Of a DNA stretch of 64,000 nt, positions 11,098 to 21,974 are shown in pieces. The notes below the pieces were generated by a model. It had not been told where the DNA came from, did no database searches, and saw only the letters and a list, made by a program, of their open reading frames with translations. Source of the DNA: Panicum virgatum. Its lineage: Eukaryota; Streptophyta; Magnoliopsida; Poales; Poaceae. Position 1 is the first letter of the stretch. Each line of letters opens with the position of its first letter. The position numbers and the translations under genes were made by a program. The stretch lies in the NCBI RefSeq assembly GCF_016808335.1, contig NC_053146.1:31783495-31847494 (forward strand). The letters are read 5' to 3'.

Positions 11098-12927
11098 TCA
11101 GCACATCCTGATGCGCTTGTTCCGAGTAACCCTCTCTGATGTGTCCAGAATCTTCACCGGATGCTCGGTATAAGTCAGATCCTCCTGGACGTCCACTCCA
11201 TCCAGGGGTGCCTGCTCCTCGGATACTCGCAGACACCTCTTCAGCTGAGATATATGGAAGACATCATGAACTCCCGAGAGGCTGAGAGGTAACTCCAGGC
11301 GATAAGCAACTTCGCCTTTCCGCTCTAGCACCTTGAATGGCCCCACATACCGAGGTGCTAACTTCCCTTTGACATTAAACCTGCGGATTCCTCTCATCGG
11401 AGACACCTTCAGATATACATAATCACCGACACTGAAAGTCAGGTCTCTCCGCTTGCCATCTGCATAGCTCTTCTGTCTGCTCTGTGCAATCCTCAGATTT
11501 TCTCGCACAGCCTGAACCATCTGCTCTGCATCATCTATGATCTCGGGACCAAAGAGCTGCTTTTCACCAATCTGATCCCAATAGAGAGGAGTCCTGCACT
11601 TTCTGCCATACAATGCCTCAAAGGGAGACTTCTTCAGACTGGCCTGATAGCTGTTGTTATATGAGAACTCAGCAAATGACAGGCACTTATCCCAACTAGT
11701 GCCGTACTGAATGGCACAAGCTCTCAGCATATCCTCCAACACTTGGTTGGTTCTCTCTGTCTGCCCATCTGTCTGAGGGTGATAAGCCGTACTGAAACGC
11801 AGCTTCGTATCTAATGAGTCATGGAGCTGCTCCCAGAAACGAGAAGTGAACTGAGACCCTCTGTCAGATATAATCTTCTTGGGCACACCATGCAAGCAGA
11901 CAATCCGAGAGATGTACAACTCTGCAAGTCTAGCACCGGAGTAAGTAGTGTTCACCGGAATGAAGTGAGCAACCTTCGTTAGACGATCCACTACTACCCA
12001 AATGGAGTTGTACCCTTTCTGAGTACGAGGCAATCCAACAATGAAGTCCATAGTGATTTCCTCCCATTTCCACTCTGGAATCTTCAGAGGCTGTAAAAGA
12101 CCTGCTGGCCTCTGATGCTCAGCCTTGACACGCTGACAGGTGTCACAAATAGCCACGTACTCTGCCACTGAACGCTTCATCCCATACCACCAGAAACGTT
12201 CCTTCAGATCATAGTACATCTTCGTGCTGCCCGGATGAATAGAGTATGCTGTATCATGGGCCTCACTCAGAATCAACTTTCGAAGATCATGAACATCTGG
12301 CACACAGATCCGGTTCTTGTACCACAAGGTACCCTGATCATCCTCTCTGAAATGAGGAGCCTTGCCCTTCTTGAGCAACTCACGAATCTCCTGCAGCTTC
12401 TCATCATCTTTCTGATGCTGCCTGATCTCTGACTCTAGAGTCGGTACTGCCTCAAACGCTGCACTGGAGGTATGATGCAAGAAACCCAGACTCAACTGCT
12501 CGAACTCCTCGCATAACTCTGGAGGCATCTGGAAAGCCACAGCCATGTTGACATAACTTCTTCTGCTCAGAGCATCTGCTACAACATTGGCCTTGCCCGG
12601 ATGATAGTGAATCTCCAGATCATAATCCTTGACCAACTCTAGCCATCTTCTCTGCCGCATATTCAGCTCATTCTGCGTGAAAATATACTTGAGGCTCTTG
12701 TGATCGGTGTAGATATCACAACGCTGCCCATACAAGTAATGCCTCCAAATCTTCAGAGCATGCACAACTGCGGCTAACTCAAGATCATGAGTAGGATAAT
12801 TCAGCTCATGCCGACGTAACTGCCGTGAAGCATAAGCTATCACTCTGCCCTCCTGCATCAGAACACACCCAAGACCATCCTTCGAAGCATCACAATACAC
12901 CGTGAACCTCTTCGTCTGGTCTGGCAT
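11098..12927 (-). pseudogene. Tekay pol 3' half: RNase H and integrase
   Basis: This open frame of 609 codons holds RNase H with VYCDAS near residue 10 and TDHKS near residue 74, then an integrase with the HHCC zinc-binding residues (motifs SEAHDT, SIHPG, CDTC) and a complete D-D-E triad at about D294, D355 (ISDRGS) and E391 (GQTER). It is separated from the reverse transcriptase by a one-base insertion near 12925. It ends at a TGA at 11098-11100 where the plus-strand copy has an Arg codon, which removes the C-terminal chromodomain-like segment that in that copy ends in [17 protein letters not shown]. Integrase inserts the cDNA; loss of the tail would affect targeting to chromatin. Confidence 0.93.
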
Positions 12928-14356
12928 GAGTCAGGACTGGCGCCATAGTCAACCTCTTCTTCAGCTCATCAAAGGCCATCTGACGCTCATCAGTCCATAC
13001 AAAAGCCACATTCTTCTCCAGCAAAGAAGTCAAAGGCTTCGCGATCTTGGAGAAATTCTCAATGAACCTCCGATAATATCCAGCTAAGCCCAAGAAAGAT
13101 CTGACTTCCTTCACTGTCTGCGGTGTCTCCCACTCGAGCACATCCTTCACCTTGCTCGGATCAACAGCAATGCCTCCCTGAGATATAACATGACCAAGGA
13201 ATGGAACCTCGTCAATCCAGAACTCGCACTTGCTGAACTTGGCATACAGCTGATGCTCTCTCAATCTCTGCAATACGAGTCTCAGATGCTCCTCATGCTC
13301 TTCTTCTGTCTTGGAGAAGATCAGAATATCATCAATAAAGATCACCACGAAGACATCCAGATAATCCATGAAGACCATGTTCATCAGATGCATGAAGTAA
13401 GCCGGGGCATTAGTCAAGCCGAAGGACATGACTGTATACTCATATAGCTCGTACTTGCAGGTGAATGCCGTCTTCGGAATATCCCCAGGATGGATCCTCA
13501 GCTGAAAATATCCCGAACGAAGATCAATCTTCGAGAATATACGAGCACCTCGAAGCAGATCGAAGAGATCCTCAATACGGGGCAGTGGATGCTTGTTCTT
13601 GATAGTAACTGCATTCAGCTCACGATAATCCACACACATCCTCTTCGAGCCATCCTTCTTATCTACCAGCAACAATGGAAAAGCCCAAGGAGAGAAGCTG
13701 CGACGGATATAGCCCTTGGCTAGCAACTCATCAATAGTCTTCTTTACTTCTTCATGCTCTATAGGTGCCATACGGTAGGGCCGCTTTGCAATAGGAGCTG
13801 TGCCAGGCAAGAGATCAATACAAAACTCAATGGCGCGTTCAGGCGGCATACCTGGCAGATCATCCGGAAAGACATCCGGGAATTCAGACACCACGCGAAT
13901 ACCGTCCGTGGGTCTAGCCTCCATCTGATGAAGAAATCCCGAAGGCTCTACTGCACTGATAACAACCTCTTGGCCACTGGAAGCTGATAGCAAGACTGTC
14001 CTCTGAGCACAATCTATCCGGACTCCCCACTTGGCCAGAGTCTCCATTCCCAGAATGACATCAATGCCCTTGGTGTCTAGCACCATCAGATCAGTACAGA
14101 ACTCTACTCCCCTCAAAGAAACACTGACTCTCGGGCAGTAAGTGTGAGACCTCAACTGTCCTCCCGGTGAAGATACTAACAGGCACCTCTTTAATGTGCT
14201 AGTATGAATACCATGATGCTCGACAAAAGACTGAGTAATGAAGGAATGCGTAGCACCAGTATCAAAAAGCACTGTAGCTGGATATGAATTAACCATGAAC
14301 GTACCAATAACCACGTTGGGAGCCTCGGCCGCTGACTCGGCCGTCACGTGGTTCAC
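12890..14356 (-). pseudogene. Tekay protease and reverse transcriptase
   Basis: An open frame of 488 codons, continuing from gag. The aspartic protease active site [10 protein letters not shown] is at about residues 31-40. Reverse transcriptase spans about residues 165-420, with YRELN at about 244-248, the catalytic box FIDD at about 340-343, and [10 protein letters not shown] after it. It copies element RNA into DNA. The frame is lost near 12925, just before RNase H, through a one-base insertion relative to the plus-strand element. The plus copy is intact here but broken elsewhere, so the shared ancestor had one open polyprotein. Confidence 0.93.
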
Positions 14357-15577
14357 CCTGCCCTGTGCTGGCGCCCTGGGCTGAGCTGGGCGCCCCTGCT
14401 GTCCCGCCTGCGCCTTCCGGGGGCAAGCGTTGGCGTAGTGCCCCGGCTGGCCGCAGTGAAAGCAGGTGCGAGGAGGTCCCTGAGCCTGCTGTCCGGTAGG
14501 AGCTGCCGGACGTGGAGCCTGCGGTGCCGGTGGAGCTGGTAGAGCAGTACGGGCCGGAGGTGCCAGTAACCTCTGGCCCTGCCTCGCCTGCTGCTGCTGT
14601 CGAGGCGGGTACTGCTAGCGGTGGCCTCTGCTGGTACTGCTGAGGAGGCCGGTACTGCTGCTGGTACGGCTGAGGCTGCTGGAATCGTGGACGAGTGTTG
14701 CTGCCGGAAGCAACGGGGACAACCTTCCTCTTCTTGTCCTCCATCTCCAGGTGCTTGCGCTCAGTGTTGAGCGCACTGTCAACCAGATGGTTGAAGTCGT
14801 CGAAGCGGAGGTTGAGCAGCGCGTACTGGAGGTAGTCCTCAAGACCCTCCATGAAGTGCTCCTGCTTCTTGCGGTCATCCGCAACCTCGGCAGGGGCGTA
14901 GCGTGCCAGCTGAAGAAAGCGATCACGATACTCCAGTGACCGACATAGTCCCCTGAATTCACAAAGACAGATAGATATCGGAAGATTAACTCAAGATTTC
15001 ATAAGGATGGAACAAGGGCATTAGCTCAAAAGAAACTGCTGAATGATTATATTTAAGGTTACCTGCTTCAGTGCAAGGAACTCCTTCTGCTTCATCTTCA
15101 TAACGCCCGCGGGGACGTTGTGGCTACGGAAACGCTCCCTGAACTGGAGCCAGGTGAGAGCCTCGCGGTCGTGAACTGGGTGGGACTCCCACCAGTCCAA
15201 AGCTGCCCCTCGCAGCTGTCCTGCTGCGTACAAGACGCGCTCACAGTCATTCGCACTGGGCGATGTCCAGCTGACGCTCCACTGCACGGAGCCAGTCGTC
15301 GGCCTGAAGAGGGTCGGACGTGTGAGAGAACGTCGGCGGGTGACCCCTCAGGAACTCAGCACGCCTGTCGCGAGGCTGCGGCGGTGGAGGAGGCGGAGGC
15401 TGAGTGTGAGCGTGCTGAAGAGCCTGAACAGTGTTGTTCAGGGTAGCCATCATCTGCATCTGGAGCTGGAAGTACTGCTCCGGAGTCAAGGGCGGAGGCA
15501 TCGGGATCCCGGTACCCTGGTTGTTCTGACCCTGCTAGCTGGCCAGAACCGGAACCGGTGCTCCTGGTGTTCACCAT
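14289..15577 (-). pseudogene. Tekay gag, frameshifted, with an intron-like insert
   Basis: The frame starts MVNTRSTGSGSGQ at 15577 and continues after a frame change near 15530 with MPPPLTPEQYFQLQ and a capsid-type core (ERVLYAAGQLRGAALDWWES). Further frame changes lie near 15255 and 14930. The later part holds FMEGLEDYLQYALL and a Pro/Gln-rich linker, and ends with a CCHC zinc knuckle, [14 protein letters not shown], near 14420-14465, before the protease. A 110-nt AT-rich GT-AG segment (14953-15062) splits the core. Gag packages RNA and forms the particle; this copy cannot make it without correction. Confidence 0.85.
14953..15062 (-). other. Intron-like GT-AG insert within Tekay gag
   Basis: In sense the donor is CAG|GTAACC and the acceptor GTGAATTCAG|GGG. 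The segment is 110 nt (not a multiple of three), T/A-rich, and embedded in GC-rich gag sequence; it contains a branch-site-like GCTAATGC. Removing it places two gag motifs next to each other (LALKQ before, GTMSVT after), as in related gag proteins. The plus-strand Tekay copy has lost this part of gag, so there is no second copy to compare here. Confidence 0.55.
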
Positions 15578-16131
15578 CTGATTTGAACAAAAGATTTCAC
15601 GAGTAAGGATATTGCAGGAATAAACTCAGATGGATATGATAACTCTTTGCGGAAAAAGACTCAGCCATGATAAAGTAGACAGGATAGAGTTGACTGTTTT
15701 ACCCCCAACGATCTAACTCATTTTATTAATTAGTTAACTTTAACATCTGAGTGATTTTCTTTAAGCAAATTTAAACTACTAAGCTATGCAATCAGTCAAA
15801 AATCCAAATCAAGCATGTAGCATAATAACAAGCAGACAATTTTCACAACTTAGCCGAGTTTAGCAAAAGGCTCGACTAACACAATGCGTCGCAGAACGTG
15901 CTATCGTATTATTATAAAAAGGTCACCTAGCTATGCTCATGGTGGTCAGATGACTGATTCAGGCCAAAATCTACGAAACTATTCTTCAGAGAGAGAATTC
16001 AAGGCAAGAAGGGTAAAAAGTCAAAGAAGTCAAGGGGTATAATAGTAAAATAGTTTCAGTAGACAAGGATTGGTGAGGAGAAGTCCTAAAACTCGACCAG
16101 TTCTATCTAGGCTTCGTCCTACAGTCGATAT

Positions 16132-16144
16132 GGCTCTGATACCA
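16132..16144 (-). promoter_or_regulatory. Primer-binding site for initiator tRNA-Met
   Basis: In sense it reads TGGTATCAGAGCC, the usual plant initiator Met-tRNA complement, separated from the end of the 5' LTR by GAG. Reverse transcription starts here. Confidence 0.93.
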
Positions 16145-16147
16145 CTC

Positions 16148-19100
16148 TGTAACACCCGGTTTATAAAAGAACATAAACCGAGCAATCATATACGTGCCAG
16201 GATCAAGTCACACGTATATACAACAGAATGAATAGTATATCATAGCACATATCACGTAAAAAGACATAATAAAGCGAATACGAAAGTTATTTATTACAAT
16301 AATGACAAAAATGTCTGATACAGCGGAAGCGAAGTATAAAATACGATAAAAGCTCTCCGAAGCTGAAGCAGGGCGCCACAGGGACGTCGACTGGGAGACG
16401 AAGCACCTAGAAGTCCTCGTAGTCCTGGTAGCGCTGGACGAACTCCCTCGTGTCGGCAGGAACTGAGCAGCAGTAGCGTAGCCAAGAGGAAAAAGTAGAG
16501 AAGAGGCAAGGGTGAGTACACAACTTGTACTCAACAAGTATAACACAAACTATGAGGCTCTAGGCTGGCTGACTCAACTGCATTAGCTTTTAAGTGTTGG
16601 CAAAGTTTTATTAAAGCTATTTACTACGAGTTGATGAATTACCATTAACCCGGTTACATAGTAATTAATCAGGATTAATTAAGAAACTACTGGGAACCAA
16701 ACCGAAACCAAGCCACCAAGGTAACCCCGAGAAGCACCTCCCTCGTCGGAAGGAGATAACTCCACTAATCAAAAGGAGGATCTGGGCCGCTCATAACCGT
16801 GAGCACGGCTAGTATACCAGTTTTACACTCTGCAGAGGTTGCACATCTTTACCCACAAGTCGTGAGCTACGCCAGTTGTTCATCACACTTCCTTAGGTGA
16901 GATGGCCAGCGACTCACTACGAGGCCGTTACAAAGAATCTCGTTGGTAAGGCGTAACCGCGAGAGTTAGGTCAGCGACGATGGGGCCCACCTCACGGGGG
17001 TACAAGCACAGGAGCACAATCCAAGCACAGACCAGCCGGAGGAGCAGGGACCATTGAAGCTTACTACTCTTGCCCCGCAGGTAAGTTACTCCAAACCAAA
17101 AAGACCTAATTAGTAAGCCAAGTCTATCCCATTCTAGCCTTGTGGTAGCGCTGTTGTCCCAGGTTGTCGCTCTATGAACCGGTCCTTATGGAGAGTGGCC
17201 AACCAAGCACTAAGCACCGTGCTGGCCCCCTAAACCATGTTTCTACAAAAACATCTTTTAACGAGACGTGACCCACTCATCCACACAGAGGGCCACTCTC
17301 AGAATTAAGTTCAAGTAAACCATTAATCAATTTAATTAAAAAGGACCAAAGTGTGTTATAGCACAGCAACCTAGCACAACTAACCAAAATGCAACCCAAA
17401 GGTATATATAAAGGATATAAAGTGGCTAGGAAATCCTTATAGGCATAGCAGTATTAAAATGCAGTATGAAATTGTATTTAAAGATGATAGGTTGTTCATG
17501 TTATACTTGCCTTCCTCGTACTGCTCTGGCTGCTGCTCAAACTGCTCCGAAGACGGCTGCTCCAGAAACTGGTACTGGGGCTCCTCAACTGGATCAACGT
17601 CTACTCACGAACACATGGCCAAAACAAAGCACAAAATAAGCATACAAGCAAACACTAACAAAAAGCTAAGAAACAGTACATCAATACATGAAAACAGCGC
17701 ACAAAACTACTCTAGAACTATTCTACGCGTTACAACGATCGCGTGGATATAAAGAACGCTAAAAACGGAGCTAAAACGCATAAACTAGGCCTAAAACAAG
17801 TTCTAGGGGCTTATTTGTAAGAAAAACAGAGTTCCAGGGGGTTTTCTGCTAAAACCGAGGACTAAAACGTAAATAAACATTAAATCTAAGGGCTGACGTG
17901 CAAAAACACAAGGCCTGGACTGCGGGTGCTAATTTGGGAAAACTCAGGGGCTTAAATGAATAAAACAGGGCCAAACCGTAATTATTTTTCAAAAGGAGTG
18001 GACTGCGGGTTGATTTGCAGAGAGTCCAGGGACTCTTTAGCAAAAGTACCAGCCGAACCGGTACCTTTGATCCCAGACCGTTGGATCTCGATCCGACGAT
18101 TCGGATCTAGCGGGGATGCGATCTAATCTGGGCCCTAGGTTTCGGATCGGACGGCTCTTAGGCGATTGGGTGTGGGGCGGCGGCGGAACGCGCCGGCGTG
18201 CCCTGTTCCGCGGCGGCGCAGCATAGGGCTCAGCCGGAGTTCGTCGGATCCGACGTTCTGGGGCTAGATTTGGCATGCGGTTTGGCCTGGGAGGTAGTAC
18301 GCCTCATGCGTAAACCACTGGGGAACTTAAAGAAGCGCGGCAGGGCTGGGAAGGGGACTCCCGCCGACATGGGCGGTTCGGCGGCGGTGGTGAAGCGCCG
18401 GCAAGCGCGGCCGGGGCACCTAGGGTGCGCTACAGGTTCTAATCGCCCGTACAAAAGAAACAGGGAAGCAAGGGCAGTGCTCACCGAGGCTCGGAGTAGT
18501 AGGGAGCGTGGCACAGGGGAGGTTGACGGCGTGAAACGGCGGCGGGTCGGCGCTGGGTTCGGGGAGGGGTCGATGAGACGCAGCTCCGGCCTCCAATTCC
18601 CTCGAGCAGGTGCGCTGGTCGGCTGTGGTCCCAGAGAAGCTGTCAGTGAGGTCAAGAGGCCAGTGGCGGGGCTGAATCAGCGGCGAGAATTCCACTCACC
18701 GGCGATGGGTCTCCGGCGAAAATCAGGAAAAAGGCGCGGTGCAAGGGTGGATGCGACGTTCTAGGGCTTGGCGAGGGTTGCTGGATGAGGGTGGGGCACC
18801 GGAGAGGGTCACGGCCACTTAAGAAGGGTCCAGAGATCTTGGATACGCGTGCCCGTCGTGGACACCGCTGGGGATTGCGCCCGGATCCGTGCGCGCGGAG
18901 AAATCGGATCACGGCGCGGTTCTGCGGGATTCAGGCTCGGGCGGAGCTTCTAGAAGGGGGACGCGCACGGGAGACTGCACAGTGGGTCCTACGGGGCCGG
19001 CGGTCCACGGCGCAGCGGCGTCCGGGACGGAAACAAAATAGAGCAGGCGCGGCGTTTGCGGGCGGAGGAAGGGGACGGGTCCGACAGGCGGGCCCGGGCT

Positions 19101-19597
19101 GCAGTGAGGGGAAAGGCGAGGCGCGGCAGCGGGCGCTAACTGGTGGGGTCTGGCGCGCAGGGAGCCAGGAGAGGGAGCGGGCGATCGGGGGGCGCGGCGC
19201 AGGCTGACGGGTGGGCCAGGCCGAGCGGGCTGCTGCGTGGCCGCGCTGGGCCGCGGCTGGGCAGGCCGGGGAGGTGTGGGTTTGGGCCGGACGAGGGAGA
19301 GAGGTGGGCTGCGGGTTGGGTTTTGAGTTTTTGTTTTGGGTTTTCTTTCTATTTCTCCTTTTCTATTTCTAATCCAAACAAAGTTTGAATTCAAATTTGA
19401 ATTTGAATTCAAACCACACTCAAATAAAATTATGCACCAGCATGAATGCAACAAAAATTTAAACTTATGATAAATTTTAATTAATTAAGGAACAAAAATT
19501 AGATTAAATGCCAACTAAACACAATAAACCTTAGAAAATTTAACTAAAGCCAATTAAATTTATTAATAAATGCTGAAATTTAAATTAGGGTGTTACA
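16148..19597 (-). repeat. 5' LTR of the minus-strand Tekay element
   Basis: The LTR is 3450 bp and almost identical to the LTR at 7515-10962. I saw scattered single substitutions (for example near 7597/16231 and 7705/16337) and one-base indels (for example near 7986 and 18473). It drives element transcription. Confidence 0.95.
16407..17600 (-). other. Conserved LTR exons A and B with GC-AG intron
   Basis: Exon A is 17600-17511 and exon B is 16462-16407, with the same splice signals and phases as at 7774-8967. Exon A differs by a Pro-to-Leu change and has no stop. The upstream donor GTGAGC is at 18484. Confidence 0.5.
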
Positions 19598-19602
19598 GGT
19601 AA

Positions 19603-20112
19603 AACCCTCACAAGTTACCAGATGGATTTATATGGTTTCTAGTGTCAATTTTGTGAATATTTGGGAGATCAACGGATTCTTTCCTTTTCAGGAAAGTTTT
19701 CATTACTTATTCTGCCATGAGTTTTCTTTGATTCTTAAATCTAAATGGAGAGATTTAAATTCAAGACTCGGGGGCTGCGGGATATGGGTATCAGAGATTT
19801 ATTTTTATTTTTTTTGGAAAATAATGAAGCAAAAAACTGAAGTGACCCTCAGCCTGATTCTATGATTCAACCTAAGGCTCGGGGGCTACTCCATATGGAG
19901 CGCGAGTACTTCGTGCACCATATATGATCAAGATTTCGGGGCTTGAGCACCTCACAGCCTCGGAGCAACTAGAAGTACTTGGAGAACTACTCGACGTATC
20001 TGAAGGAAGGCCCAGAAGCAACCAGAAGGATGTTCTAACTACTTGAAGTACTCGAAGACGCCTACCAAATACTCGTCGCCTGCAGGACTCGGCTACGAAG
20101 AGCTCGGGGGCT
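19603..20112 (+). other. Tat copy 1 region between antisense gene and 3' LTR, with three PPT-like motifs
   Basis: No gene on the plus strand. CTCGGGGGCT occurs at 19767-19776, 19878-19887 and 20103-20112; the last abuts the LTR and is the polypurine tract. On the minus strand this stretch would be the promoter region of the antisense gene starting at 7405, before the Tekay insertion separated them. Confidence 0.7.
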
Positions 20113-20529
20113 TGTCAGGCCCGGGGTAGCAAGGACTGCTTATAGGCATAGAATGTTCTAGAGTAAGGGATAGCTCATGGATGGACCTTACCCCTCTTGT
20201 AACTACTCGGATAGGTGTAGAATTAGCCGGAGTGTAAAGGAAACTACCTGATTGTGCTGTAGTAGGACTCCAACTGTACTCGGCTAGGACTTTCCATGTA
20301 AACCTGTCCCCTCGGATATATAAGGGCGGGCAGGTACCCCCTCGAAACACATCAACACCTAAGGCAATACAAACCAACACACAAGACGTAGGGTATTACG
20401 CAACTCGCGGCCCGAACCTGTCTAAATCTTTGTGTTCCTTGCACCATCGAGTTCTAGAGCCGTCGATCCCTACCTACAAACCTTACTGCTAAGGGTATCC
20501 CTGAGCAGGCTTGGCGGTAAACACCGACA
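20113..20529 (+). repeat. 3' LTR of Tat copy 1
   Basis: The LTR starts TGTCAGGCCCGGGG after the polypurine tract and ends AAACACCGACA. A TATA-like TATATAAGG is at 20317-20325. It is homologous to 4522-4937 and 27605-28020. Confidence 0.9.
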
Positions 20530-20615
20530 CCTGCCCAGAACCAAGGATGGAATGCATACCGTCAAGGAGACTTCCTACTGAAGAAACTCGATGAAGGGAA
20601 CTGGCAGCAAGTGCC
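20530..20615. other. Short unassigned segment between two elements
   Basis: These 86 bases separate the Tat 3' LTR from the Athila 5' LTR. One frame is open throughout (QGWNAYRQGDFLLKKLDEGN), which suggests a fragment of a coding sequence, but I do not recognise it. It is the most likely relic of the sequence present before both insertions. Confidence 0.4.
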
Positions 20616-21875
20616 TGTTGACGGTCCTTAAATCAGATATAAAGTCGTCAACTCCTGCATCTTTTAATAACTTTCGAACACCAAAAGTAGTTATAGGGCT
20701 TATTTCTAATCATTTCAATGAGTTTTGGTGATTCTTGGATTTTAGGCACCCATACACAAAATAAGGCAAAAACAGTCAAAAGACGCAACACAATTGCACA
20801 TAACATCCAACCCTGCCTCACACTTACAAAGAGAGCCCACAAAGCAGGGCAAACTGATGAACGAAGCCCCGCACTGACATATGCTGAAGAGGGCCCATCT
20901 ACCAGTGACTCTGCAAAAGACGGTGGCCCGAGGCGGTGCTATGGGGTTGGCCGAACCCCTGGTTCGGCCGAACCCAGACAGACACCCATCTAGGTGCACG
21001 TTGGCCAGTGATTCTCTCTGATCCATCCAAAGGCAGCGGAGCAAGTTTCCATATCAGAAGATGGCGGGAACCGACCTTTGAAGCTATAAAAGGAGCCTCC
21101 ACACACCCTCTCAAGGCATTCACCATTTTTATTCATTGCATCACATACACAAGGAGAAGGAGTAGTAGTAGGACTCCATTTGTATCATTAGAGTAGGGAA
21201 GTGTGCGAGGTGGAGGATCGAAGAAGAGCCGGACATGTCGGCTTCTCTTCGTCTTATACATCAATGGGTACGAATCACTTGAGTAAGTATCCGGAGTTCA
21301 TCTTCTATTAAGTCTTGGTTCAGTATTCTTAAGTTATTCATTTGTTTACGGGTTCATCGTTCGTTCTCGTAACGGTTGCTCTGGTAGAGGGCCCCTGATA
21401 AAGACGGGTAACCCTGCGCAATGCTAGAGTACAAAGTCGAAGGCTTAAGCGTGGTGCTTAGGTCCTAGATTACCTTTGTTTGCCACGTGCTTCACAGTAT
21501 TGCGGGGTAGACCGCAGGTGGTGACAGCCATGTCGGTCCGCTACGAAATTGCTTCGTGGTTAGTGCACTCCCCCCTGTCCGTGTACGGCGTAGAGCTACA
21601 AGCTGGAGGTCCCTAACAGAACCTGGGTTAGACCGGTGCCCGAAGTAAGCAAGTGACGAGCCTAAGTTTACCTTGCCTTGACCCTTAACCTTAGATAAAC
21701 CACACTACCCAAAGCTTTCCTACTTCTTGTTCTCCTGGGTTAAGCTAGCCAGAAGATCATTACACATCCGTTCCCTGTGAAAATACGATACCCTGAATAC
21801 TCTCCGGGTGAAGTGCTACAATGGTATCTTCCGTGCCCTTGCGGATTATTCTGTGAATGTTAAGAAATACCAACA
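20616..21875 (+). repeat. 5' LTR of Athila copy B
   Basis: It starts TGTTGACGGTCC and ends AATACCAACA just before the primer site. A TATA box TATAAAAGG is at 21085-21093 and the palindrome GGTTCGGCCGAACC at 20961-20974. Related to the solo LTR at 42457-43699. Confidence 0.9.
21085..21093 (+). promoter_or_regulatory. TATA box, Athila B LTR
   Basis: TATAAAAGG is followed by AGCCTCCACACACC, a layout conserved in the related LTRs at 4164 and 42930. Confidence 0.65.
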
Positions 21876-21883
21876 AGGATTTC

Positions 21884-21900
21884 TGGCGTCGTTACGGGGG
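21884..21900 (+). promoter_or_regulatory. Primer-binding site, tRNA-Asp type, mutated
   Basis: The sequence TGGCGTCGTTACGGGGG lies nine bases after the LTR. It resembles the Asp-tRNA complement typical of Athila elements (TGGCGCCGTTGCCGGGG), with several changes. Confidence 0.7.
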
Positions 21901-21974
21901 AATGGTTGCTGTAGTTATCTTCGAACCTAGTTTGCCCATGTATCCTTTCTTTTACCTTTTTCTTTTTGTTTACC

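Larger units (their letters stand above)
7515..19597 (-). mobile_element. Full-length Tekay chromovirus, minus strand, TSD GGTAA
   Basis: Two LTRs (7515-10962 and 16148-19597) flank a 5.2-kb internal region, with GGTAA at 7510-7514 and 19598-19602. A primer-binding site complementary to initiator tRNA-Met and a polypurine tract lie at the expected edges. Domain order in sense is gag, protease, reverse transcriptase, RNase H, integrase, then a chromodomain-like end, which is the chromovirus order; sequence motifs and long LTRs fit Tekay/Del (RIRE3-like). The two LTRs look nearly identical where I compared them, so the insertion is recent. The genes are nevertheless broken: several gag frameshifts, one frameshift at about 12925 and a stop before the chromodomain. 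Confidence 0.95.
5441..20529 (+). mobile_element. Tat copy 1, 3' part only, split by a Tekay insertion
   Basis: Internal sequence at about 5441-7514 and 19603-20112 joins up when the Tekay element and one GGTAA duplication are removed, and is followed by a 3' LTR at 20113-20529. Only the region carrying the antisense gene, the polypurine tract and the 3' LTR survive; gag, pol and the 5' LTR are absent, and the left edge abuts a truncated Athila LTR. Related to Tat copy 2 at 27605-32060, which shows the same order in reverse. Confidence 0.85.
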
